This document shows positions 10,402 to 23,329 of a stretch of DNA of 64,000 nucleotides, in pieces (position 1 is the first letter of the stretch; each line of letters starts with the position of its first letter). The position numbers and the translations under genes are program-made. The notes below the pieces were generated by a model. That model had not been told where the DNA came from. It ran no database searches and saw only the letters and a list, made by a program, of their open reading frames with translations. The DNA comes from Sorex araneus (taxonomy: Eukaryota; Chordata; Mammalia; Eulipotyphla; Soricidae), in NCBI RefSeq assembly GCF_027595985.1, contig NC_073307.1:39430823-39494822 (forward strand), read 5' to 3'.

Positions 10402-10565
10402 ACTTGCAGCTACCGAGGGCATCCCACCCATACGGCAGAGCCTGGTAAACTACTCGTGGCGTATTTGATATGCCAAAAACAGTAACAACAAGTCTCACAC
10501 TGGAGACGTTACTGGTACCCGCTCGAGCAAATCAATGAACAAGGGGATGATAGTGCTACAGTGCT
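10402..10565 (+). mobile_element. Type B SINE, 3' two-thirds
   Basis: Starts at GCAGCTACCGAGGGCATCCC and runs to CAGTGCTACAGTGCTA, so the tRNA-like head is absent. It sits inside the older minus-strand L1, beside the LTR-like piece. Confidence 0.9.
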
Positions 10566-10750
10566 ATTAACCCCTTATCAGATGAGTGATGGACAAATAA
10601 TTTCTTCCATTCTGTGGGCTGTCTTTGTATCCTGGGGTACTATTTCTTTTGAGGGGCAGAAGCTTCTTAATTTAACATAGTCTCATTTAATTTAATGAAG
10701 TTTCATCATTGAAATCCAATGAGGGCTATCTAGTTCACTTCTGAGATAAC

Positions 10751-11214
10751 TAGGTTTGTTTGAATCGTGACCATCAGCTCTCTTGAAAGTATTAAAGTAA
10801 GTTTAAGTGATAAGAATTAAATGGTTTCTCTTGGACAGAAGCTAAAACCACTGTGACTCTGTGAGAGCACAGTGAACGAGATGGTCCATCAGAGGAAATA
10901 CTATCAGATTGCTGGTGTGGAATCACACTTGCAATAATAAAATTAGAAAGATCTTAGTAGGAGCTAAACATATTTGCAAGTACAATTGTCTCTAGCATTT
11001 CTACAACTTTAATCTATGCTAATTTTCATCTTGAGTGAAACACTACTAAGTGTGGTCAGTGTCTTCCTCCTCCCTGAGTTCCAGTCCACTCCAGCTCTGC
11101 CCCGAGGAGATGAACTTCACCACACTTGGCACTGAGTGTGGTATTCACTCATGGCACTGATGCTTTCCATCCACTATATTAAGAAAGGTTTGTTTACTTC
11201 TTTTTTTCCCCCTA
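10751..11214. other. Unique DNA
   Basis: No gene or repeat recognised between two minus-strand L1s. Confidence 0.4.
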
Positions 11215-12262
11215 AAACAAATATCTTTATTATTTTATTTATTTATTTTTAGTTAATTAATTTTTAATTAGTGAATCACTGTGAGGGTACAGATTTATAC
11301 ATTTTCATACTCGTGTTTCCCTCATATGATGTTTGAGAACCCATCCCTCCACCAGTGCCCATTCTCCACGACCAATAAACCCAGTCCCTCCCACCTCCCA
11401 ATCCTGTCTCCCCCCCATCCCACCCTGCCTCTATGGCAGGATATTCCCTTTTGATCTCTCTCTCCAATTGGGTGTTGTGGTTTGCAATAAAGATGTTGAG
11501 TGGCTATTGTGTTCAGTCTCTTGTCTACTTTCAGCATGCATCACCCTTCCCACACGTGGCCTCCAAACGCATTTTACTTGGTGTTCCCTTTACTATCTGA
11601 GCTGCCTTTACCCCGGAATGTGAGGCCAGCTTCCAAGCCATGGAGCCAACCTCCTGGTACTTATTTCTACTGTTCATGGGTGCTAGTCTCCTACTCTGTT
11701 ATTTTATATTCCACAGATGAGTGAAATCTTTCTATGTCTGTCTCTCTCTTTCTGACTCATTTCACTTAGCATGATACTTTCCATGTTGATCAACTTATAT
11801 GCAAAGTTCATGACTTCATCTCTTCTAACAGCTGCATAGTATTCCATTGTATAGATGTACCAAAGTTTCCTTAACCAGTCATCTGTTCTAGGGCACTTGG
11901 GTTTTTTCCAGATTCTGGCTATTGTAAACAGTGTTGCGATGAACATATAAGTGCAGATGTCATTTTGACTATACTTTTTTGGTTCTCCGGGATATATTCC
12001 CAGCAGTGGTATTGCTGGGTCAAATGGGAGCTCAATTTCTAATTTTTTGAGAAGCTTCCATATTGTTTTCCAAAAGGACTGAACCAGTTGGCATTCCCAC
12101 CAGCAGTGTAGAAGGGTCCCTTTCTCCCCACATCCTCTCCAACAGCGGTTGCTTTTGTTCTTTTGGATGTGTGCCAGACTCTATGGTGTGAGGTGGTATC
12201 TCATGGTTGTTTTGATCTGCACCTTCCTGATGATTAGTGATGTAGAGCACTACTTTACTAAG
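11215..12262 (-). mobile_element. Young L1, 5'-truncated
   Basis: Minus-strand L1 with A/T-rich tail (11220-11275), the family 3'UTR and the ORF2 C-terminus. The last coding block (11704-11946) reads [45 protein letters not shown], then the ORF2 stop. Upstream coding (12032-12250) contains [20 protein letters not shown] in a shifted frame, so a frameshift separates the two. The 5' end stops in the region before the CCHC-like motif. I could not define a TSD. Confidence 0.9.
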
Positions 12263-13208
12263 GGACCTTGCACATTTTCAATAATTAATTAACTGGTAAT
12301 TTATATTGAAAATAGAAAAATGAAAACATATGATTGAAAATAAATTGTTTTTTACCATACAAAACAAACCCCATTGTTTTAGGACCATAGCTAAAATGTC
12401 CACATATTCCTGTGGCTAAAGGTTTTCTCATCAGATGATTTCAGTCATCATACATTTATGGACCTCTAGGCAAAAGTCTGCTTATTATAAAAGAGGGTAT
12501 AAAAGAATTTGAGTTTCCTTTCCTAATTAAACATTTGGCTTAGGTAGGGTTAATTTCTTTGATGTCACAGAAGACAGGAAAACAAAATCATATTTCTAAC
12601 ATAAATGGTTCATCATTATTATTCATAATAACTAAGTGACTTAGTTATTAAATAAGTGGCTCTAACTCACAACACATATACTTCTTATTTAGTGTCTTAC
12701 TTTGGAATATTAAACAAAATAAAATAAACTTTTATCCTTAAGCATGGGAGAACTGAATGCATACAATTCTTTTCCCAATAATCAGGATAGTATCTTCTGT
12801 CAGAAGCCCACACACAATGTTTAAGAATAAGACTTAAAAGGTCAAGAAGTTCTCTCTAATTTGTCCCATGTTAGTCACTAATGCCTTCGTAAAAAGTCCA
12901 ATTTCATAATCTATATCTAAGCCAACATCCCCCAGCATATCTTTTACCAGAGCAGAATCAAGCTTACAGGTAGCTATCAATCCTGTTGTCAATAAGTAAG
13001 CAGATGAACACAGATGGGATCATGAAATATTCATGCAAACAAAATTAAGGTAACAATTATAAGAAAACAATTGGTCAGAGAAACCTTATTTTTTTAGATT
13101 TTTCTTTGTGTAAAACTCTCAGAAATGCTGCCACCTATAACCTACAGATTCTCTAGCCCTCAATACAGTTTAGTGCTTTATTGAAATAGAAACTCAACTT
13201 TTTTTTCT
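12263..13208. other. Unique AT-rich DNA
   Basis: No recognisable feature. Confidence 0.45.
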
Positions 13209-13383
13209 TGCTTTTTTTTTTCTTTTTGGGTCACATCTGGCAATGCACAAGGGTTACTCCTGGCTCTGCACTCAGGGATTACTCTAAGCAGTGCTCAGGG
13301 TACCATATGGGATGCTGGGAATCGAACCTGGGTTGGCCGCATGCAAGGCAAATGCCCTACCTGCTGTGCTATCACTACGGAAC
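13209..13383 (-). mobile_element. Type A SINE
   Basis: Reverse-complemented type A: poly-T, GGGTCACATCTGGCAATGCA, GGTTACTCCTGGCTCTGCAC, TACCATATGGGATGCTGGGA, B box GGAATCGAACC, and CCTACCTGCTGTGCTATCAC. Confidence 0.93.
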
Positions 13384-15313
13384 TCCACTTCTCTAACCTA
13401 AAGTTTAAGCAGTAAATATAGAAACCAGAAGTCCACCTATAGACCAAGTTTATTACTCATTTACTGCCTATGTAAATACATTAAGATACTTCTTTAACCT
13501 ACAGATGTACATCTTAAAATAGTATATTATCACTTCTTAACTAAATGCAAAAAATCTTTAGCTTTCAGCCTTCAAAAATAGTTAACTATGCAGTAAAAGT
13601 CAAAAATCATTTGATTGTGAAATACAAAGTTGAAGTATGATATTTATACCAAAATGTAATCTATGGGTAACTGATCACCTCTCCCCTCATCACATGCAGA
13701 CATAAGTTTTTAGATAATGTGCTGTTCTTCTGACCACTGGAAGCAGTTGTTGCAATGGGGTACAATGATTAGTCTCCTGGAGTCCCACTGTTCTTTCTCT
13801 TCAGGACTCAGAATAATCAGACTCTTCGAGAACAGAAAGGATTCCTTTCTCTACCTGAAAATATGTTTTCTGAAATAGTTTTTCACCCAGCGAGTCAACT
13901 TTGTAAGGAGTAATTATCTAATACTCGAACCTCCTCTGCTTTCCCTGCCTCAGCTCTATAAAAAAAATTGGGAGAGAAGGAGAATATTGTTTGGCTACTC
14001 GGAAATTTCAAACATTTTTCCTTCTGGGGCACAAGGGTTCTTCATCAAGCACATGAGAAAAAAAAATACCACAATGTAAGGCATATTGTAGAAACCTCCA
14101 AGTAGAAGGAAGATAAGGGGAAAATAACAAACTACTCTGTTTTCCCTCTTCCCACAAATTTCTATTATTTCATTTCGTGGTGTTGTTTCTCTTAATAATA
14201 AAGAATCAAAACCAAACCACCCAGCAAATAAGGCTCCTTCAACACAAGAGTTTAAAGTGTTTGAAACTTCAAATACTTATGGATATTTTCTGATTTTTAT
14301 CCATAAATTGTCTCTATACTATGCTCCCTTAGTAGGTACAAATAGAGGTTCAATAGTATTTATTTCATATTACTGTTCACAAAAGACTACAAGAATGATA
14401 AAAAACAATCCTTCCATTAGAATAGTGGAACAAAAAAGAACTCAAGAAAATGCAAGTACCTTGGACCTCTCAGTGTTGTAAAGTCTCATCTTACAGAAAG
14501 TAATCTATCTTTTCCTAAAACTTTTTTGTTCTTGAATTACTTAATGTACTATTTTAATTACTTATTATAGAGAGTTCAGAATGATGCAGCCAGAAGCTAA
14601 ATACTGTGGTCATATTTAGGGCACAGGTACTGACTTTTTTGTTGGGTGCTTAAGTGAAAAATACCTTAGCTTTGGTGGGACCATAGGCTAGTGAAAATTG
14701 TCATTGAAGCTCCAAAGAAAGAAGCCAAGGATGAAGGTTAACACATCTCCACCAGTTTCCATAGGCTGGTCTCTCCAAACTAGTCACTCCTAAACCCTGA
14801 GGCAATCAATCCTGGGGAAAACTGAGGAGGCAGCTCAGGTCATATGATCTATAGAACTACATTCAGGACTCTCAAAGCCCATTTTCTCAAAGCAGAAAGA
14901 TTCCCCAATCCATAAACATCAACACCGTGAGGTAAGTGGTGGAAGAGTAACCCGGACACATTATATCGCTGCTATGACAGCAGTATAATGTTTGGACCCA
15001 AGGCTTTACTGGCTGGAGAATGCTGCAACTTCTTCAGGTCTATTGCTTTCCCAGTCTGCAGCACAATGGCCAATGTTCTGTCCCATACAGATGGAATAAC
15101 CAGCTTTATATTTCCCTAAACTTTGATGAGCGACTAAGTTCCTGTAGAGGTCCACACTTGTTCCAGATGACCTAATCTTGCTCTTTAGCTATCTTGTTGT
15201 GCTCATTGTGGATATAAGTAGTATAACAGTAGTCTAACTCGGTGCAAATAGAAGCATCTTTACATGAGATAATTTAGCACTACATATCAAAACCGTAAAT
15301 GCAAATTTTGATC
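13384..15313. other. Unique DNA, no gene seen
   Basis: Low-complexity A-rich stretches but no splice-bounded or conserved-looking ORF. Confidence 0.4.
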
Positions 15314-15331
15314 AAGAATTTCAATTTCTAG
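15314..15331 (+). repeat. 18-bp TSD of the inverted L1, left copy
   Basis: AAGAATTTCAATTTCTAG, identical to 17575-17592. The pair delimits the L1 insertion. Confidence 0.95.
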
Positions 15332-17574
15332 TCCCATTTGTTGATCTCTGTTTTTACTAGATTGCTTAGTTCCGTGTCACGTTTGAAGATACCTTTATCT
15401 TCAATATCGTGGAGGGTTTTGCCGACCTTGTCTTCAATGTACCTTATGGTTTGTGGTCTAATGTTGAGGTCTTTAATCCATTTTGATCTGACTTTTGTGC
15501 ATGGTGTCAGGTCAAGGTCTAAACCCATTTTTTTGCATGTGGTTGTCCAGTTTTGCCAGCACCATTTGTTAAAGAGGCTTTCCTTGCTCCACTTCACATC
15601 TCTTGCTCCCTTATCAAAGATTAGATGATCATACATTTGGGGTTGTGTGTAGGGATATTCCACCCTGTTCCATTGGTCTACGGCTCTGCCTTTGTTCCAG
15701 TACCATGCTGTTTTAATTGTTACTGCTTTGTAGTAAAGATTGAGGCTGGGGAGGGTGATGCCTCCCATCATCTTTTTCCCAAGAATTGTTTTAGCTATCC
15801 TTGGACGTTTGTTATTCCATATGAATTTTAGGATTGCTTGATCCATTTCTTTGAAGAATGTCATGGGTATACATATTGGGATCGCATTGAATCTGTATAA
15901 TGCTTTAGGGAGTATTGCCATTTTGACAACATTGATTCTCCCTATCCACGAGCAGGGTATATGTTTCCATTTCCTCATGTCCTCTTTGATTTCATGGAGT
16001 AGCGTTTTGTAGTTTTCTTTGTAAAGGTCTTTTACTTCCTTGGTTAAGCTAATTCCGAGGTACTTGATTTTCTGGGGCACAATTGTGAATGGGATTGCTT
16101 TTTTCATGTCCCTTTCCTCTGCCTCATTGTTTGCATATATGAAGGCCATGGATTTTTGGGTATTGATTTTGTAGCCTGCAACTTTACTGTATAAGTCTAT
16201 TGTTTCTAAGAGTTTCTTAGTAGAGGTTTTAGGCTTCTCTAGATATAGTATCATGTCGTCTGCAAATAGTGAGAGTTTGATTTCTTCCTTTCCTATCTGG
16301 ATGCCCTTAATCTCTTTTTCTTGTCTAATAGCTATCGCAAGTACTTCCAGTACTATATTGAAGAGGAGAATGGGAAAGGATATTTACACAATACCCATCA
16401 GATAAGGGGTTGATATCAATGGTATATAAAGCACTGGTTGAACTCTACAAAAAGAAAACATCCAACCCCATCAAAAAATGGGGCGAAGAAATGAACAGAA
16501 ACTTTACCAAGGAAGAAATACGAATGGCCAAAAGGCACATGAAAAAGTGCTCTGCATCACTAATCATCAGAGAGATGCAGATCAAAACAACCATGAGATA
16601 CCACCTCACACCACAGAGACTGGCACACATCCAAAAGAACAAAAGCAACCGCTGTTGGAGAGGATGTGGGGAGAAAGGGACCCTTCTACACTGCTGGTGG
16701 GAATGCCGGCTAGTTCAGCCCTTTTGGAAAACAGTATGGACGATTCTCAGAAAACTAGAGGTTGAGCTCCCATTTGACCCAGCAATACCACTGCTGGGAA
16801 TATATCCCAGAGAGGCAAAAAAGTACAATCGAAACAACATCTGCACATGTATGTTCATCGCAGCACTGTTTACAATAGCCAGAATCTGGAAAAAACCCGA
16901 ATGCCCCAAAACGGATGACTGGTTGAGGAAACTTTGGTACATCTATACAATGGAATACTATGCAGCTGTTAGAAAAAAGGAAGTCAAGAATTTTGTAGTT
17001 AAGTGGATGGGCATGAAAAGTTTCATGCTGAGTGAAATGAGTCAGAAAGAGAGAGACAGACATAGAAAGACTGCACTCATCTATGGTATATAGAATATCA
17101 GAGTGGGAGACTAATACCCAAGAACTGTAGAAATAAGTACCAGGAGGTTGACCCCATGGCTTCGAGGCTGGCCTCACTTTCCGGGGAAAGGGCAACTCAG
17201 AGAAGCGATCACCAACTACATTGTAGTTGAAGGCCATGTGGGGGAAGGGAGTTGCGGGCTGAATGAGGGCTAGAGACTGAGCACAGCGGCCACTGAACAC
17301 CTTTATTGCAAACCACAACAGCTAATTAGAGAGAGAGAACAGAAGGGAATGCCCTGCCACAGTGGCAGGGTGGGATGGGGGGGAGATGGGATTGTGGAGG
17401 GTGGGAGGGACGCCGGGTTTACGGGTGGTGGAGAATGGGCACTGGTGAAGGGATGGGTTCCCGAACTTTGTATGAGGGAAGTATAAGCACAAAAGTGTAT
17501 AAATCTGTAACTGTACCCTCACGGTGATTCTCTAATTAAAAATAAATAAATTATAAAAATAAAAAAATAAAAAA
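15332..17574 (+). mobile_element. Young L1 with 5' inversion (twin priming)
   Basis: One insertion in two parts. 15332 to about 16379 is L1 ORF2 in minus orientation: from the palm motif [10 protein letters not shown] through [50 protein letters not shown] and [19 protein letters not shown], a 308-codon open stretch ending at the insertion edge. About 16380-17574 is plus-oriented: ORF2 C-terminus ([35 protein letters not shown] with the CCHC-like cysteines, [30 protein letters not shown]), stop at 17091-17093, 3'UTR and A-rich tail. About 30 codons expected between the parts are missing at the junction. The perfect 18-bp TSD shows it is one event. Incomplete, so not autonomous. Coding is little damaged, which implies a young copy. 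Confidence 0.95.
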
Positions 17575-17592
17575 AAGAATTTCAATTTCTAG
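17575..17592 (+). repeat. 18-bp TSD of the inverted L1, right copy
   Basis: Identical to 15314-15331 and directly follows the A-rich tail. Confidence 0.95.
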
Positions 17593-18561
17593 AAATTTAT
17601 CATCTACACATATTTGCCTACATGTAAAATGAATGTTTGCACTTATTTTCATAACACCACTGCTTCTTGATAGCAACAGATGAGAAAGAATCTAAGTGTT
17701 TATCAACAAAGGATCAGTTAAATATATAATGCGACACAGCAAAATAGAACACTGCTGCTGTGACAAAAATTAAGAATGAGCAAACCCATTTTTCCTGATA
17801 TAGAAACATCCTCAAATGCATTGTTTGGGGTATGTATGATAAAAGATTATTCACTTTACCCTATAGGATAGCTGAGAGATGGGAAAATAATATCAATTAT
17901 CAAATATATTAAAATTGAGCTGATCAAGGATAAATCTCTCAGAGGATTTAATAGTCACGAGAAACTGAACACAAACAATGAAATTCAGTATAGTTTGTGG
18001 TTTTGAAATTTTTCAAGATAAAATTAAAATGATGCTCTGAGTTGTTTATATAGAAAAAGAGTGAATGATAGCTCATGAAAACAGGGAAAATGGAACAAAG
18101 AGAATCCATAGACTGATTTCCAAGACTATTCACATTATATTCTAGGGTTACTTATAGCTTACTTTAAGCATTTTAAAAACTCTATAATGTTGCCAAGAAA
18201 TTGATGCTCATCAATAAAGTACAATAGTATAATTAATGGACAAACTGGCCAATCATTTTGTCCCTATGGACCTAAATTTATTAGTAAGCTCAAAAATAAA
18301 AACAAGGCAAAAATTATTCTTAAGAGTTCTTCCTTCCATATATTATCATAATATATCAGGCTAAGTTTTAAAAAAAATACAGTAAAGTCATTATATGAAC
18401 TCTAAATTTATAGTTACAATTAATATAATTAACCATATACATATAAAATACAGTAAGTGAAAACTTTAATAATCTTGATGAGAAATTAACCATTACAATA
18501 TCTAGCTGATAATCTATTGTGCAATCAAGCTTGGGATTTTCCCAAAATATTTTCAAACTCT
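17593..18561. other. Unique AT-rich DNA
   Basis: No recognisable feature. Confidence 0.4.
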
Positions 18562-18650
18562 GAGTCCTGCCAGGAGTGATTCTTGAGCACAGAGCCAGGA
18601 GTAAGTCCTGAGTACCTCCATGTGTGGCCTGAGGACAAAAACAAATTAAA
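18562..18650 (+). mobile_element. Type A SINE, 3' half
   Basis: GAGTCCTGCCAGGAGTGATT, GAGCACAGAGCCAGGAGTAA and CATGTGTGGCC, then an A-rich end, match the type A tail without its head. Confidence 0.7.
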
Positions 18651-18811
18651 TAATGTACAACATATGGAAACACTTTGAATAAGTTATAGAGGTTATTACA
18701 GTTCCATCTTGTAAGATGAAATGTTCAAGAAGTTCAAACTGGCCATTATTGGATTTTTGGAGTTGATGTCTCTGAGGGAAATAAAGGAGTTTTACTTTGC
18801 CATAATATTTA

Positions 18812-19048
18812 AAATTCAGCGGGTAGGGCATTTGCCTTGTACTCGGCCACCCAGGTTCAATTCTTCCATCCTCTCGGAGAGCCTGGAAAGCTACTGAGAG
18901 TAGCCCGCCCACATGGCAGAGCCTGGCAAGCTACCCGTGGCATATTCAATATACCAATAACAGTAACAACAAGTCTCACAATGGAAATGTTACTTGTGCC
19001 TGCTCGAGCAAATCAATGAACAGGATGACAGTGACAGTGACAGTGACT
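18812..19048 (+). mobile_element. Type B SINE
   Basis: Starts in the A-box region (TCAGCGGGTAGGGCATTTGC) and runs through the two AGCCTGG.AAGCTAC units and the RTE-derived tail to GGATGACAGTGACAGTGAC, a slightly expanded terminal repeat. Confidence 0.9.
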
Positions 19049-22000
19049 GCCAAATAAAAACTACATCCTGAGTAATTTTCACCAAAGATACTTTTAGCAC
19101 AATGCTGAACCAATGAAAATGCAAAATAACCAATAAACAAAATAATTATACAAAACAGAACAAGTGAACAAAATTTCAAAACCCAAAATGGAAAAGTAAG
19201 GTAAAATTTAAATAGTGAGCAAGCATGTAGTCTTGTGGTAAATGTCAATAGGATATGGAATCAGTCAACAAGGGCCATAATAATGTTTCTATTAATGCAG
19301 ATTCAGCTAAGAGAGCTAAAATAAAAGTTCCAAAAGAGAACTCTAGGACTGTGCACCTTACAAAAATGATTCCAGGATAAATTAAAGGCATGACTAGTGA
19401 CTAGATCTATAAGCTACTAAAAAACCTTTATCAGAAAATAAAAGAGGGTTACCTGTGGTGGTAGCCTAATTTGACAGATACTGCCCAAGGACCATCATGG
19501 AGATGCTTGGAAAAAGGACTTTTAATCTGACAAGGCATAAAAGATGAAAAATCACTCAGAAAAGAATATGAAAAAAAACAGAAAAAAAATGGATGTGTAA
19601 AAACACCAAAGTAAAAGGAAATGTATCCCTATTGATAAAGAGTTCATTTTGGCAGAAACACAACTACACAATCAACAGTCTTTGTCTAATCCTTATCTCA
19701 TTGGACTTTGCAAAACGCTAAGATACACTATTTTTTGTCATGCATTCTTCACTTTTGGGGAGGGGATGAATTACATGACACACTTACCAATCCCAAAACC
19801 AAGCTGACAAAACCACATTTGTCCATATAAAAATACTGTGGACAAAACAGAAACAAGTTTTCCTTCTATTTTTATGCACAAATAAACTGAGGCTTTGTAT
19901 GCCTAACTTACTTTGCCAAGGTTATGACATGTTTTAAGAGTATATTCAAACTCTTTATGATGATTGAGTCCAATTCTGCTTTGATTTATAAACTTTATAA
20001 CTTAGACTTAATCAAAACTTAAATATATTTATACTCAGCAATCTTCAGAACCCCATTTCTTCCTAACCTAATCATATGTTTAATAGAAAACTGATCAACA
20101 ATTTGTATGAATGAATGAATAACAATTTAATTTTGTTGGCAGTTGTTGTAACTAACTAGAACCATGCTATTCTTCAGATATGCCCAGGAAAAATGCTAGT
20201 GAATTAAGTATTTCTGGATGTGCTATGGAACAGAAGTTACTCATTCATATGAAGTGGTCTTATTGCTATGGTAAGCATCACCTAGCCATGAAATAGAAAG
20301 CTAATTCTTGCATAGTTCTTTACAAAATGACACAGTATGATTCCAACTAGAGCCATCTGTCAGAAATGTAATCTCAGTGGTTGGAGCTGTGTGTTTTTTT
20401 TCTTTTTATAAATTGATAATGTTAGAATCCTGGATTCAATTTTGGATACCCAGCTATTAGATATATTTCTGGAGATATAAAGAACCTAAAAAGCCTCCAG
20501 TAGCTGTCATAAACATTAAATAACAAAAGAACACTTTCCATGGTGGCTGGCACAGAACTACATAGGCCAGCTATGCAAACAAGATGAGAATCAGCCTAAA
20601 ACATCAGGATCCGAGAGAAAAGTACACAAACCTGGCAACAGGTACTGAGCAGGATTCAAGGGTGAGGTTTGTGCGTGCCTTGCTCTGGGTACTTGCTAGA
20701 GTCCCCTCAGCCACTTGCAAGTCCTTCCATTTAAACCATGTTATCTATCTTTACCTTTCCATCTTTTTGCATTAGTTGCATATATTTTCCTTGAAGCCAT
20801 TTTCAGTGGTCAGTTATATGCATTCTTTTCAAGTGAATGAAGTACATGGAACATAAGCCAGTGTGAGCCACTTCAGAATCAATAGGGAAAGGCAGATAAC
20901 GGAGATTATAATGTCAAATTTGTTGCTGACAAATACTGGGCTTGAGAAATGATTTAGATGTGCAGTAACACAGGTTAGCTAAAACTGAACTTCAGAACTG
21001 AACTTTGAGTAACTAAATTCTGAAAAAAGTCAAACAGTAAAATCATGCCCCAAATGCAATTTTTCTGACTAGGTACCACAAATGAAGTATATTTACAATT
21101 ATAGACAGACATCTGCATTTTCCCCTTCATATTAGTAAAGGCATAAAAGATTATAGTGATTAGGAAGTTTTTTAAGCATAGAAAAAGGCAGTGCATTTTT
21201 AGCTGCCTGCAGTCCCCTCAGAACAACTCCACAATACTGAGACCAGTTATCAACCAATATCAAAGGTTTTTACAATTTCCAACACAGATATTTGCAGGGT
21301 GGAATCTCTTTCCTCCCCGTATTGTTGCCTCAATGGAAGATTCTTGCTCAGAAAAAATAAAGACAGACAGATAGCCCTGCCCAACTAAAGACAAATGGAT
21401 TACTGTTTCCCACATCACTCAGCAATTGTACAATGTGACATCTTTTAATGAGGCAAAGAATTTTGCTTTTTGACTAAAGAGAAAGCAATCCTCTTAAAAT
21501 AGTGTGGCTTTCAGGTTTCTTAAGAGATGGCTGTCTGCTTCCTTCTCAATTCTGATTTACACAGGGGTAACACTGACATGGACTGGAGGATCCTGTGTGG
21601 GAAGATAATGTTCATGACTAAAACCACTTTGTTATAAGCGATGTTCTCAAAGTATTTTCTGAAATCTCTGCATATCAAAGAAGTAAACAAACAAAACGTT
21701 GGCTGTTCTTAAATACAGCCACCCATACAATTATAAGCATTTTTTAAATGATTTTAGGAAAAACCAAGTAGAAACATATTTATGTCATTCCTCTTTCTGT
21801 CACTACATCCATCTGCAAATAGCAATGACCAACGTGGTACGAAAGAGGCCCCCTCAAAGAAAACCCAGCCTATGGGAAGGCCACCCCTCCCCAGTGAGTA
21901 CTGCTCTGCTCCCAGTAGTTCTTGAAATCACAACAAACAACTATTTTGGGCCATCTCTTTTCTTATGCCTATACGCTTGGAATTCCTTTAACTATAATTA

Positions 22001-22325
22001 AGAACTTAAATTCTTAAAGAATTGCATCATTAGAAACATTAGAACAATTGAAAGTGTGCTACAAAAGAGCAAAGATATTTATAATTCCTCACTTATTTAT
22101 AACTGTCATGATATATTTATATATTTGGATCTGACTCCTGCAAGATGAGCCAAAAATGGAGGAGTGTGTGGTTGTGTATCCATTATCTATTATTATCAGT
22201 TTTAGGCAGTTATTCTACTATTTAGCCTACCATTTTGTTAACTTAAGTGATCAGTAGTCTAAATTTATTTTGTTCCCTGGAAGAACGAACTTCATGACAA
22301 CATATTTTAATATTTGTTGTTAAAA
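19049..22325. other. Unique AT-rich DNA (3.3 kb), no gene seen
   Basis: Longest repeat-free stretch in the first half of the window. Short ORFs only, with no convincing exon borders. Confidence 0.4.
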
Positions 22326-22680
22326 TTTTTTTTATTTTAATTTTTTATTGAGTCACCATGTGGAAATTTACAAAGTTTTAAGGTTTAAATTTCAGCTATA
22401 CAATGCTCAAATACCCATCCCTTCACCAGTGCACATATTCCACCACCAAGAATCCCAGTATAGCTCCACCCCACACCCCCACACCCCTAACCCCTCCACC
22501 TTTAGCCCCCCTGCCTGTGTAACTACTACATTTCACTTTACTTTCACTTTGATTGCATTCAATATTTCAACAAAACTCACTATTATTGTTTGGAGAGTCT
22601 CTCCCCTAAAGTCAGACCCACTGAAAAGGAAGCATTAGATAATTTGTTTTCCATTGCTGAGGATGAAGAGGTATGAGGTC
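22326..22680 (-). mobile_element. Family X element, 3' part
   Basis: Minus-strand copy starting with a T-rich (A-tail) end, the L1-like segment (CCCATCCCTTCACCAGTGCA), then the X body (CAATATTTCAACAAAACTCA, CATTAGATAATTTGTTTTCC). The GC-rich head is lacking. Confidence 0.75.
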
Positions 22681-23254
22681 GAGTGACCACACTTAGTGGC
22701 CTCTCGGTTTTGGGTTTCTGTATTTTAGTATTTTAGTAACTAAGTCCAGATTTTTTTTAATAAATTTTAAAATTTTAAGTAAAATTTTAAATAACTAAAA
22801 GTTACTTATTCAAAATATAAGATTTATAGCTAATATGCAGATGAAAATAAATCCTTTTTAATATGAATTATATCACTAAGGGTATAATATTCAAAGATAA
22901 ATATAAAATTTATAAAATAGCTACAAATTCATTGGAGCATATTATTGATAAATTAGTATGGGTCTTTGAGTTTTAAAATCAAATGACTGGACACAGATAA
23001 CATTGCATTATATATATTGTATAGTTTCATATTATTAAGCATGTTACACAACAATACTTCATTGTTATTGGGTTATCCTGGAAGTTCTTTGAAGATGTTA
23101 ATAAACTTCACTTTCCAAAGGTTACTGAACATAAATGAAGTCACAGATTAAAAATAAGGAAAATTAGAAGTACTGAGAAAACATTGCATAGAGAAAGAAA
23201 ACAGTATATCTTAAAGAAATAATAAATTAGCATGGACTGATGCTACTTATATTA
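22681..23254. other. Unique AT-rich DNA
   Basis: No recognisable feature. Confidence 0.4.
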
Positions 23255-23325
23255 AGGCCCACATCCCAAAAAACAAAAACAACTGGTGTTGGCGTGGATG
23301 CGGGAAGAAAGGGACTCTCAAACAG
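23255..23325 (+). mobile_element. L1 ORF2 remnant
   Basis: CACATCCCAAAAAACAAAAA and TGCGGGAAGAAAGGGACTCT match the L1 CCHC-like region at 16627-16685, decayed. Confidence 0.6.
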
Positions 23326-23329
23326 CCCA

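Larger units (their letters stand above)
9271..10750 (-). mobile_element. Older L1, 5'-truncated, interrupted
   Basis: Minus-strand L1 3'UTR followed by ORF2 C-terminal sequence recognisable against the younger copy at 16377-17574 (GGGCCATTATGAATAGTGCT, AGTGGAATGCTGGGTCAACT, ATTAGTGATGCAGAACACTT). A (TG)n run lies at 9421-9456. The L1 resumes at 10566 (ACCCCTTATCAGATGAGTGA) after an insertion of LTR-like and SINE sequence, with roughly 100 bp of expected L1 missing at the junction. Stops and shifts make it non-coding. Confidence 0.85.

Noticed and set aside
15328-16254. 308-codon ORF as a functional reverse transcriptase gene
   Set aside because: It is part of an inverted, truncated L1; it lacks the endonuclease and most of the RT domain and ends at the insertion edge.
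16410-17093. 227-codon ORF as a host gene
   Set aside because: It is the L1 ORF2 C-terminus followed by the L1 3'UTR and A tail.
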